From Jacaranda mimosifolia (taxonomy: Eukaryota > Streptophyta > Magnoliopsida > Lamiales > Bignoniaceae): 64,000 nucleotides of DNA. The translations under genes and the position numbers were made by a program. Of the stretch, positions 23,146-33,691 are shown piece by piece. The DNA lies in NCBI GenBank assembly GCA_018894105.1, contig CM032132.1, positions 30,307,379-30,371,378 on the forward strand, given 5' to 3'. Each line of letters opens with the position of its first letter. Position 1 is the first letter of the stretch. Below the pieces are notes generated by a model. It did no database searches. It was not told the origin of the DNA and worked only from the letters and a program-made list of their open reading frames with translations.

Positions 23146-25974
23146 TCTATAAAAATCAGGCTAGTGGGAATCATTGTCTCCCAATTTGCACACATGCCTT
23201 AAAGGTGAGCATAGGGGAATGACTTACTTCTCTGCTCCTGGTCGGGAAACCCCAAGCGTGGCCCCTCTTCTAATGTAGTGTATGCACGGTCAAATAATGA
23301 AATTAAAGTATGACTAACCATTTCCAATTTGTCACCAATATACAACCTCAAAAAAAATATAAGTACAACTTAAGTACTATACTTACAATCAAAACATACA
23401 AGTAAAGATATTTAAATAACTTCTCAACCACATATAACATATATAAAAAAAATAAAATTATGAACATTAACAACAATGAAATAAGAAAGTACTTGTTACG
23501 GTCAACATACCTTAATATGCATAAGGACATGATTGCAAAAAGGCATAGCATATCAGAAACTCTCAAATGAAGTCCCCATGGATGTCATAGTTCACAAATT
23601 GCAATGGGAAACAAAATTTTTTGCTTAGTTTAGCTAATGTTTTCACAAAAAAAAAAACATCAATCTAATTGATTTAAGTAAATGAATCTACTAATACTAT
23701 CGTGGTCTAAAGCAAAAAACAAAACCCATCAGATTGAAAAATGCCAACAAACCATTTTCCTAGTATGGACAGAAATATAGTGCCATCAAATGCTGTTGTG
23801 CCAAGCAAGTTTAACTCAAACCATAAAATTCAATGACTCTCATTTTTCATCCCATATTCACGCGGACATAAAGTTTTCCTCATATAATGGAATAACATGT
23901 AATAGCTCCTTCACTTAGCTAACTAGATTAATAAGAAATCTCATTCTCCCTACATTCTCCCAAAACACTCAACCAATGTCCCACATATGAGCATCCAGAA
24001 ATGGTGAAAATAATTGCCATACTATGTGAATCAGTTTTCTAATGCAGTATACGCAAAGAAATTACCAACTGTACATATACTTTGCTCCAACTTTTTTGAA
24101 AACACTTTCCTAAGTGTACAACGACAAAAATTGATCCCATATAGACACATAAAACACCATCCAAAACAATATATTATCATCCAAAATTGGTAAAAAAGTT
24201 CAGCTTACTTAATGCCTAACAACCATCTTCTCAGATACACATAAATACAACAACTTTCCCATACTTAAAAGTTCTGAAATTGCTCATTCACTCAGTTAAG
24301 TCTTTTGACTTAGCTAAGTGAGCTCAGATTTCACAACACAGTGGATGAACAGAAGCAAATTCACAACAAAAAATGCAAGTATGTAACCAAAAAACAGATT
24401 AAGCATATTTTGTCTCAAAGAATGAAACCTCAATAATGAAATCAACTACACCCCTAATCACGCCAAAATGTTCTCAAATTTTACACAGGTTGTGCTTGCA
24501 CATGTGGGAATCAAATTAAATGCCCCAGCATAAATCAAATAAAAACAGATACAGAAACGATAAAAATAACTGATTCATGGTCCCAAATCTACTACCAAAG
24601 CTATCTAAAATTTAGAGCAAAATGGAAACAAAAACCAGAAATTACCTTCTAGTGTTTTGAGGGAGGGCATAGCAGTAAATTTCCAACGAGGCGATAGAGG
24701 ACGTTGTCAAACAATGCACAAACTCGAATGAATGGATGTGTGTACATGTTGTGGTGAAGGGGTGTGTGTGCTCATGGTGTATGTATCTACATACACAACG
24801 CACTGACACAAATGGACAAATAATATGGTGTAGAATAAGAACCTAAGGCCTAATACGTGCAATCAATAGTGGGAGTGACAAGCCCTCTCAATACTCGTTC
24901 CTGATTTTCCTTAGATTTTCGCCCCTTTTTTCTTAGAGATTCCCTCAATCTGCCAAATATACTCCAACTTTTCAGATGAAAATTGAAGATGGCTAGAGGG
25001 TAGGTGAAATAGAGATAAGGGCCGAGAAGAGGCGAGACAAGCGTCGCACAGGCTTCTTTTCATAAATTTGTAGGGAGATAGAGAGAGTACTGAGAGAGTG
25101 AGAGAGAGGCGAGAATCAAGCAGTGAGAGGCCCACAAGATTCCTCAACAGTTCTCTTGAATCAGGGAAGGAGGGCATAGACCGAGAGGGTGAGAAGCGAG
25201 ACGAGACAAAAGAGAGCCTAGCCTTTTGTTTTCTCAGATTTCAGAAACCGAAAGAGACAAGGGAGAGAAAAGTGAGCGAGAGTGAGAGCCAACTATTTTG
25301 TAAGATTTTTTTGTGGGATGGGGGAAAAATCCACAAGCAACCACACGCCTAGAGAAAAACATGTTTTTAGGGGCTTACCTATGAGAAATTTCTTACAAGC
25401 AATCACAACCTATTTCTTTCTCTTCTTTATCCAACTATTTAACATAAAAAAAATACCCACCTCTTTTTGTCCACTATCTTCCATTGCACACCGCCACTGG
25501 CCCGCCGCCCTTCCACTCCATTTCTTCTTCTTCTTTCTCCATTTTTCTTTTCTTTTATTTTTTTTCCCCACTTCTTTCATCCTTCTTCTCTTTCAATCGG
25601 TGCCACATATTCTGTTGTCCATTATCCATCACTCGTTGTCATTCGTGTTCATCGCCCTTGGCCACCGATGCCTATTGCCTATTTACTCCATTTCTTTTTC
25701 CTTTTCAACTTTTTCCCTTTTTCTTCTGTTCTTCTTTTTTCCTGTTTCTTTCATGTTTTTTCTGAGAAAATTATTGTAACCATGATCTGGAGAACAATTT
25801 TCTTTGCCATGAAAACCAAAATATTTTCCATGGGGTTAATAATGAAATTGGGATGGGTGAAGGGCATTCATGGAAATCAACATATAAGTCAGGGGGCATT
25901 GTTGGCATCTCAGAAACTTATCCATTGCATGGGCCAATCTTAATAATTATGTCACAACACAAAGTTAGTATGAT
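23146..25974. other. intergenic stretch with purine- and pyrimidine-rich blocks, no gene seen
   Basis: A GAGA-rich block (25070-25290) and a strong pyrimidine block (25470-25760, mostly T and C) dominate. Frames open here translate to Phe/Ser/Leu or Arg/Glu runs and have the look of composition artefacts. The pyrimidine block resembles the leader-like part of the solo LTR (20735-20830) and may be a remnant of a similar LTR. No splice-consistent gene could be built. Confidence 0.4.
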
Positions 25975-27000
25975 AGATACTTCCATATTCCTCCATAGTG
26001 ATGGGCCGGCCCAATCATACTAGGCCCAAATAAAACAAAGTAAATAATTAATGAGTTTGGATCATTCTATTCATCTAAGCTCATCATACATCAATGTGCT
26101 CCTCACAACTAGAAGTGGAACTTGATGAAGAAATGATTTGATGTAATAACTAGCTGCAAAACTCTTTTCGAAAGAAATAGAGATAGGCAGGGCACATTAT
26201 AGATGTCCAACAAAATGGAAATTTTCATAATACATAATTAAGTATGAAAAAGGATGGTTAAAAAGTCCAAAAGTGGGGAAGAAGTCCAAAACCAACAAAA
26301 GTTTCGAACAGTATTGTATTATTTCCTCCAAAGAGAAGAAAAAGGAAAGGATGAAGATGTAAATATAATTTGGTGTAATAAAATCAAGTTTAGAGTAACT
26401 TCTTGGAAGATAAACTTGATTAATAACTATGTGATGAAGAAATAAAGGAATAGTAAATTACATAATTTATTAACTGCATTGGCATAATTAAGTAGAGTCC
26501 ATGTATTCATCTTAACGTATTGCTCATATATTGGTGAAAAGAAGAAGTATCAAATAAATTATGATTCATATATTAGTCTGGATTCATACCGAAGGAAGCT
26601 TATAAATACTTTGATGTAGAAAATTAACAATGCAAGGGCAATTGAGTAAAAGAACTCAAAAAAAGCTCAATAGACTTGATCAATTAATTGAATAAAAGGG
26701 CCAGATAGTCCAAAACAAATTAAGCCCATGAAAAAGGGCAGCAAAACCCTAACAGACCTAAACCCACCAAGAAAAAAGTTATAAATACTAATCCCCCAAA
26801 AAGAATTTGGGATGCTGAGCACAGGAAATCATTAGCAAAAGAACCACGAACTTTTGAGAATTTTCGAGAGCGAAGAATCTCTATGTGCACGTTCCAAAAA
26901 GATGAACCGACTTTCTGCTTTCTATCAAGAAGGACCTCACCTACTTTAGTGCAACATCATACTTATATATTCTAATAAAGTTGTTTAAAATCATTAGAAA
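25975..27000 (+). mobile_element. LTR-like fragment with TATA box (tentative)
   Basis: The segment has features common in plant LTRs: several gggcc/aagccca words, a TATAAATA at about 26780, and a less AT-rich tail thought to be the transcribed leader (26820-26940). No boundaries or coding region could be fixed. It may be a solo or truncated LTR of the same general type as the gypsy LTR at 28029. Confidence 0.3.
26160..26450 (+). repeat. dispersed repeat, copy A
   Basis: It shares ordered phrases with 27510-27835: gagataggca, gaagaagtcca..gccaa, tttggtg..ataaaatcaa and agataaacttga...gaagaaataaa. Copy A lacks the C18 tract present in copy B. The two copies lie about 1.35 kb apart in the same orientation. 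Confidence 0.6.
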
Positions 27001-27509
27001 TGAAAGACCATTATATAGAAAATGATATCTTCTTTTATTCACTTGTTTATGTGACTTGTGTGGTTTTGCTTACCAAACTTTCAATAAAGTGGTAGAGCCA
27101 CAAATGATCTTGAGGCAATAGAGAAAAATAATAAAGAGAAATGATAGAGTGAGAGAAATAAAAAGGAAAATGAAAAAGACCAAAAATTAAATAACATTTG
27201 ATCTAATGAGAATCAAGTGTAAGGGAACATGATGGAAAATAAACTTGAAACTAAAGAAATATTTCATTAAAAAATAAACACTAGTAAATAGCACATGAAT
27301 TATATGAGTGCATAAAGATAATTCAGTAAAGTCATATATTAGTTTTATAGTCTTGTTCATAAATTGAAAAAGAAAAGATAGAAGTATCAAATTAAATTTT
27401 AAGTCATGTATTCGATTAGATTAATATCATAGTAATGCACCAAAAAGTCAAGAATCTAAACATGATAGAAAAATTGACACCAAGACCAGTACGAAGCTTG
27501 TTTCAAATA

Positions 27510-27835
27510 AATAAGAGATAGGCATCATGTATTATGAAAGGTTAAAAGTGTGGAAATGGTCATGATAAAGATATAATGACAAGATGATGATGGCTGAAAA
27601 TATTACCGTCAAGGAAGAAGTCCACAGCCAAGAAAGGTTTCTCAAAGGATGGTTATACTGCTTCTCCCCCCCCCCCCCCCCCCAAAAAAAAAAAGAAATG
27701 AAAAAGGAAAAGAGGAAGACCACTATACAAATATTACTTGGTGCCATAAAAATCAAACTTAAGGGGTTGTGTTGAAAGATAAGCTCGACTCCTAATGAAT
27801 ATTTGATAAAGAAATAAATGGTTAGTAGGTCCATT
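27510..27835 (+). repeat. dispersed repeat, copy B, with a C18-A11 tract
   Basis: Partner of 26160-26450 in the same orientation. It contains 18 consecutive C (27666-27683) followed by 11 A, located where copy A has short sequence rich in CCTCC. Together with copy A it may represent duplicated parts of one decayed LTR element. Confidence 0.6.
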
Positions 27836-28028
27836 ATAGCACCCTATTCAGAGATGTCTACCTCGAGTTAGGTGCAACTCGAACTAAAATCCAATACTTA
27901 AATGAAGCTAAAATATAGCATTTATAATACCAAGCTAGTAACTAAAAATCTCCAACAAATTAGCACATATTAATCTATCAAACTTAAGCATAAGAGTAAC
28001 AAAAAATGCAATGTCTCTAAAATGATAT

Positions 28029-28700
28029 TGTTGACATTGAAATTTTATTGGGATAAATCACCATTTGATGGCCAAAATAAATTGGCTATCAATTTGGGTT
28101 CCAAATTAAAGTCCATAATAAATTTGAGCTTTATATAATGGGCCAATCCAAAATGAATTATAAAATCTTATTTAATTTTGAATTAGCTAATTGGGTCAGA
28201 CTACATTTAAATATAGCTTATTGGTAAATTAAGCCCATATAAAGTGGTATTCAAGCCCAAGAAAAGACTCAAGCTCCAAGTCAGAAAACCCAAATCTTGT
28301 GCCTATAAAAGGAGGTATTGGGAGACATACCACAAACAAGAAATTCAAGCATCAAACTCTCAAGTCCGAGCTTACCACAAAGAAGTACTGCAACCACAAG
28401 GGTTCTACATCTTCTTCAAAGCATTAAATTTTGAAGACCTTGATATCAAAACAAATACTTGATTTCAAGGTGATTTATGATTTCATCCACATGTCTAGGA
28501 GGGAATTATACATTCAATTCAAGAACAAGCATCATGCCCTTGAATCAAATCCCAAGGAGAAGAATAAGAGGAATTAGTCTTTAATTGCGGAGAAATTTCT
28601 AGAGATTGTAACCACTTTTTATTTAAATTAAATATTAAATTTGTCTATATTTTTCTTGTCTTGTAATATTTTTTTTGGAAACTCAAAATTTGTGTGAACA
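28029..28700 (+). mobile_element. 5' LTR of a Ty3/gypsy retrotransposon
   Basis: It starts TGTTGACATTG and ends GTGTGAACA. TATAAAAGG stands at about 28303-28311. Sequence directly after the end reads TTCTGGCATGCCTAGTAGG, a variant of the TTGGCACGCCCAGTGGGAC phrase that follows the 5' LTR in several plant gypsy elements. A broken gag follows at 28789. The left boundary is less certain than the right, as there is no partner LTR in the window. Confidence 0.6.
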
Positions 28701-28788
28701 AATTTCTGGCATGCCTAGTAGGATAGTCTCTGCCTCTCATCTCTTCCTCCTACATCAAAATTATAGTCATTATTTCTAAAAACTCCAT

Positions 28789-30345
28789 GGCAATTAAGAA
28801 GAACCAAGTCACCATTATGAATTAGGATAGCATTATGGATATTATTGCTATAGCTGGTCAATCCTCCACTGGGGGCAAGATTGTTGATACTACTCCATAA
28901 GCTGGATCGAACTTAGCAAGTCCCATGAAGATCAAGTCCAAATCATCTCTTTTTGTTGCGTTGCACACAATGGTGATTGAAATAACTACGGTGGATGAAC
29001 AACTTGCTCAGATGACTTAAGCCATAACTGATCTTAAGAAAATTGTGGAACACAAAGATATCCACATTTCCCAAATAATGAACAAGTTGGAGTACTCAAA
29101 TGTTGGAGAGTCTAGTTAAAATCATTTCTCTTCTTCCAATCATGTTGAAAATAAGAAGTAAATGGATGAGGTGCCACCCAAGCATGACTTAATGCAGAAA
29201 TCTAATCACTCTACAACATTTATTGATGCGCTATCTAACAACAATTACAAGAGATGATAATTGACACCATCAAAGCTCAGTACAATGGACCTCCACAGAA
29301 TTTGCTCATATACTCAAAACTATATACGAAGCAGATTAATTTATTAAGGATTCCAATAGGCTACCAGCTACCAAAGCTCCAACAGTTTGACAGAAAAGGC
29401 AATCCAAAGCAACATATTGCCTATTTTATGGACATGTGCAATAATACAGGAACTGATGGTCACCTCCACGTAAAGTAGTTTGTGAGATCACTCAAGGGAA
29501 ATGCATTTGATTGGTATGTTCATTTGGAGCCCGAGTCTATTGATAGTTGGGTAGAAATGGAGAGGGAATTTTTGAACCGCTTATACGACACCTATTGCAC
29601 TGTGAGTATGATCGAGCTTACCAATGCAAAGCAGTAGAAGGACGAGCTAGTTGTTGACTATATCAACTATTGGCGTGCACTAAGTTTGAATTGCAATGAT
29701 AGATTATCAGAAGTTTCAGCAATAAAGATGTGCATCTAGGGGATGCATTAGAGGCTTCTTTATATCCTCCAAGGAATCAAGTTATGAAGTTTTGAGGAAT
29801 TGGCCACTTGTGCTCATGACATAAAGTTGAGCTTTGCAAATCATAAACTTACTTTTTCAGTAGATTATCAAAAGAAAGATAGAAAAGACTCAAAAAGGAA
29901 TGAGAAGTCAACCAAAAATATTTGTGAAAGAGTCCATGGCAATTTAAATAGCTCCTATCAAAATATTTGCAAATGGCAACAAAGGTGAAAAGCCTAATCA
30001 ACTTGTGCCAACCGAAAGACATCGACCTATATTGAAATAATTATAAGAAAATGAGTATCAATTCCGCGACTCTAACATCTCACAAATCTTTGATGAGTTA
30101 TTGGCAAGAAAGATGATCGAGTTGCCCGAGTTGAAATGTCCCGATGAAGTTGGGAAGGTGAATGACCCAAAATACTATAACTATCATCTAGTTGTTAGCC
30201 ATCATATAGAAACATGTTTCGTGGTCAAGGAGAAAATTGTGACATTGGCAAAGGATGGAAAAGTCATCCTTGATACTAAGGATGCGGCGGATGCAAATGT
30301 TGCTAGTGTCATAGTTGTTACAAATGTCACTTGCATCTGGAAAAA
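28789..30345 (+). pseudogene. broken gag of a Ty3/gypsy retrotransposon
   Basis: The frame opens at ATG 28789 and shifts several times. Recognisable pieces are IDTIKAQYNGPPQNLL, LPKLQQFDRKGNPKQHIAYF, SLKGNAFDWYVHLEPES, REFLNRLYDTYCTVSM, FEELATCAHDIKLSFA and a late ELPELKCPDEVGKVNDPKYY segment. These match the capsid-domain pattern (Retrotrans_gag, PF03732) of plant Ty3/gypsy elements in the right order. Stop codons near 29478, 29638 and 29739, among others, rule out function. The element stops abruptly at about 30345 where a copia fragment of opposite strand begins, so protease, reverse transcriptase and integrase are missing. Confidence 0.8.
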
Positions 30346-30597
30346 TATTCCATTCGAGGTAATTTCTGCCATTGAGTTTGTGTTCAGTGATCTTTGTTGT
30401 TGTAGGGACAACATTAGAGATCACAGTCTTCATCTCTTTTTCGTCCGCCTTAGAATAAGAAAATTCAGCCTCTTAACTAAAAAAAAAAAAGAAGCTGCAG
30501 CAGCAGAAATACTTCTGCATTAGGCTCTTCATTAGGGCAGCCGTAACAGAACAGAAAAAAATGCCAAAGAGAAAGAAGCCTTAAGGCTATGATACCA
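30346..30597 (-). pseudogene. 5' start of a Ty1/copia internal region with iMet primer-binding site
   Basis: Read on the minus strand, the PBS TGGTATCATAGCC (30597-30585) is one base from the TGGTATCAGAGCC sequence complementary to initiator tRNA-Met. A short leader follows and an ATG at 30433 opens a frame with TKITEHKLNGRNYLEWN, typical for the N-terminus of copia Gag. Similarity ends at about 30345 where the gypsy gag of opposite strand begins. The rest of the copia element is missing. Confidence 0.75.
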
Positions 30598-30792
30598 TGT
30601 AGAAATGTAGGAAAAAGATATGTTTTATTCTGATATGCTTGTATAGAAAGTTCATACATATATATAGATAAACTGAATTTAAGGAAATCCTAAATTTCCT
30701 AAATTGTATCTTGATTTCCTTCCTAATTTATCACCTACTTTTAGCTGTAATATTTACATACTATAATTATGCTACTTGCTTTATTTACAACA
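30598..30792 (-). mobile_element. short Ty1/copia LTR, 195 bp
   Basis: On the minus strand it reads TGTTGTAAATAAAG to CATTTCTACA, bounded by TG and CA, and directly precedes the iMet primer-binding site. The size suits a small-LTR copia lineage. The internal region is truncated after about 250 bases. Confidence 0.75.
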
Positions 30793-31246
30793 GGTACAAA
30801 ATAGTGAATGACAATGTAAGAGTTGTCACTAATTAAATGTAGTATAGTAGATGAAAAAAAATATTATTTTATCGAAATAAAGATTTTTTACAAATTTAAC
30901 AATGATATTAATTATTTTTAAATTATCATCATTAACAATTAGTGACATATTTATAATAACAATCTAATAACAATAATAATTTTGTTGCAAGTCTTACTGA
31001 TGATTTTTATTGTCACTAAGTCATTAGTGTACGTGGTCACTAGTTAATAATTGTGACAATTTGAAATAGTAGTTCTTGTTACTGTTAAATCATATTGTAG
31101 CAAAACAAAAATTATTGTTACTTAAAAAATATATATAATTGGTAGCAAAATAAGCATTATTATATCATTGGGTATATGTCATTAGAGATACTTTTTACAT
31201 TATCATTTATTTTTTAATCATTAATATTAATTTTGTTTTTCAAGTG
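30793..31246. mobile_element. CACTA-like MITE, copy 1 (left end truncated)
   Basis: The sequence is a diverged copy of the element at 37162-37545. Shared phrases are acaaaatag..gtgataa.gtaa.agttgtcac near the left, caa.tagtg.catat.tat..tgacaa.ctaataaca in the middle, and a right end ...tttttcaagtg against tttttctatagtg. The first 20-25 bases of the family are missing and a copia LTR is fused there instead. No coding capacity. Confidence 0.65.
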
Positions 31247-32174
31247 ACCCCAAATCATCCAATGTCTCGATCTCAATGTCTATTTGTGAGCAATTAATAT
31301 TCGGTAGGTCGCTAATGATTTCAATTCGAATAATTAAATATATATAAGTTAACATCAAGAGATAATATTGTTGTGTTAAATATCATGGTTAATTATATTA
31401 TATGTATCAGCTACCATAATCCACAGCTCTGCTTTTGTATATATATATGTATCTCTGAGGATTGCTCAAATCATTTGGAGATAATCAAAATTAAATAATA
31501 ATTTAGCAGTTAATTATCAGACAACATATAAGCCAATATCATGAAAAATTATTGCAAATTTTTATATTGTTAGTTAGCATACAAACAACAAACAATTATT
31601 GGTAGACTGGATTTCTTATTCTCTACATGCAATTTCTAATATATTTGATTTTGTAGTCATTGGTGTGAAACATTACCTACTTGAAGATGATACACACACA
31701 CACACACACACATTGTATAATAGAAATAAAATTATCCCCTGTTTCTATTTTTTTCCCAATTGCCACTTTGGAGGTTCTATTTTGTTATTTTATTTTTGTA
31801 AGTGCCTCAAGGCTCAAAGGTACTTCTAATTTTTAAGGGTAGATGAAACAATCACTTAATTAATTGAGGTCACCTTTGTAGTAGTTAACACCTCTAATTT
31901 GATGTATACAATGTTTTAGAATTAGAGTGAGAAAAAGAAAAGAAAAGTATCTGCGCATTCTTATATTATTCTCCTTAAAAAAGTAGTTAATAATTAGTGG
32001 TGTTAAATTATTAATTTAGTTTTAAAGAGCATTCAAATTTTAAAAATAAAGTTTATTATAGAATGAACAGATAAATAAAAAGAATAAATTTACTACAAAA
32101 GAAAATAATTATGTTGATACATAATGAGAGATTAATTAACACGTGACTTGTGCTAACTATCTATATGTTATTAA
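31247..32174. other. AT-rich intergenic stretch with (AC)n
   Basis: No gene seen. A CA/AC microsatellite of about ten units lies at 31691-31711. The rest is AT-rich without recognisable element ends. Confidence 0.5.
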
Positions 32175-32854
32175 TAGAGCATTAGGGGGTGGGAATAGGC
32201 TAAATTAGGTTGGCTTTGCTTTAAATAGGCTAGACCTGTTGCATAAATTGTAAGCCTAAATCTAGCCGATTACCTGGCATAGGTTTTTTTTTTAAGGCTT
32301 GGCCTAGCCTTTTTAAATTTTACCAAAGCCTAGACCTGGTCTGAAAAAGCCTATATTAGTTAAAATTCTAATTAGGCTTAAATCTTATATAAATTCAAGT
32401 TTTTAATAGGCCTAAGAATTTTATAATTTATATTAAGCAAAAACAATGGGTGATTATAATAAATTTATCTAAATAAAAAGAAAAGCATAACCAAGCATTA
32501 TTATATGTTAAACAAAAAATTTGAAATAAAATGGTTATGTGTTAATTAAGAACACAATATATAACTATATAAAATTAATAAAATCAATTAAGATAAAATA
32601 TAAAAGCAATTATACAAGTACTATAAATATTTAAATATATATTATAATATAATTAAATTATATAGGCCGGTCTGATAGGCTTTATAGGTTTTTTTTAGAA
32701 GCCTACATCTAACCTTTTTAACTAAATAGGCTTTTTAAAAAGCCTAAATATGCTCTATTTATTAAATAGACTAGGCTGAGCTATGCCTCAAATAGGCTAT
32801 GCCGTAGGTTCCTGACGGCGGGTGGCCTAGCCTATTTCCATCCCTATAGAGCAC
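32175..32854. mobile_element. hAT-type non-autonomous element with 8-bp target duplication
   Basis: The element runs from TAGGGGGTGGGAATAGGCT (from 32183) to AGCCTATTTCCATCCCTA (to 32846), an imperfect terminal inverted repeat of hAT type. It is flanked by TAGAGCAT (32175-32182) and TAGAGCAC (32847-32854), seven of eight bases identical. The interior repeats ataggct and aagcct words near both ends, as hAT subterminal regions do, and the centre is AT-rich without an ORF. Confidence 0.88.
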
Positions 32855-33081
32855 CAATCATTTTTGATATGTTTTTTCAGTGATGCATTAGAAATATATA
32901 TTTTTTTAATTATCATTTACAAACTACCCATTCTATTCTCTACTATTATCATTTTATCATTACTTCTTTATTTTGTATATTTTAAAATCTCTCTCTCTAT
33001 ATATTGAAAATATTAAAAACTTAATATTTAATAAAAATAAAAATAAGTTTAATGTAGTATTATAAAAATTATAACAGATGT

Positions 33082-33504
33082 ATAGAATATAGGGGTGTTC
33101 AAATCCAATCCAATCATTGAATTGGATTTTTTTTAACCAATCGGTTTAAATTGGTTTTTGACTCTAATCTCAAAAATCGATCCAATCTAGGATTAAAACA
33201 TATAATAATTGTAAAATAAAAAAATAAATTAAAACAAACTAAACCTAGGATTTTTTCACTTTCAAAAATCAAATACATATGAATAATTATTGTGGACTTA
33301 TAACTTTATAGTTGTGTGTTCTTATATAATTAACTTAATTCTACAAGATTAGTTATATGATTGCTAAATGAAATTACAAATTAATTGATTAAATTAATTT
33401 AATTATCAAATATAACTTGTCAAATATTTCAATTAAAAATTTAAATTGAAAAATTGAATTAACCAATCAAATCCAGACCGAACTGGAAACACCCTAATAG
33501 AATA
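33082..33504. mobile_element. hAT-type MITE with perfect 8-bp target duplication
   Basis: The element spans 33090-33496, starting TAGGGGTGTTCAAATCC and ending GGAAACACCCTA. The flanking octamers ATAGAATA at 33082-33089 and 33497-33504 are identical. Inverted words such as ccaatc and attggt lie inside each end. There is no coding capacity. It sits about 180 bases upstream of the ALDH start codon, inside the likely promoter. Confidence 0.88.
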
Positions 33505-33614
33505 TGTCAAAGTTATTAATTTTATAGAAATTGTTTTGATCCCCTTTCTCCCTCAACATATTTTCTCCATTTCTATATATACTCCATTTTGCTTCATCAT
33601 TCTGCAGAGATTTC

Positions 33615-33616
<2 letters not shown>

Positions 33617-33686
<70 letters not shown>
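33617..33686 (+). repeat. compound microsatellite (TG)16(AG)19 abutting the ALDH start codon
   Basis: Sixteen TG units (33617-33648) are followed by nineteen AG units (33649-33686); the ATG of the ALDH gene is the next base. This places the repeat in the 5' UTR immediately before translation start. GA/CT repeats are common in plant 5' UTRs and bind BPC/GAGA factors, a possible regulatory role here by inference only. Confidence 0.95.

Positions 33687-33691
<5 letters not shown>

Noticed and set aside
24911..25352. Possible gene with 88-codon and 84-codon frames in opposite orientation
   Set aside because: The sequence is GAGA-rich. No splice-consistent extension or recognisable domain was found on either strand.
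25282..25943. Overlapping open frames of 93-165 codons rich in Phe, Ser and Leu
   Set aside because: They come from a T/C-rich block and exist in three frames at once. There is no codon bias or domain character, so they are composition artefacts.
31599..31829. 76-codon frame around a (CA)n microsatellite
   Set aside because: The frame includes a His-Thr run from the microsatellite and has no homology pattern.
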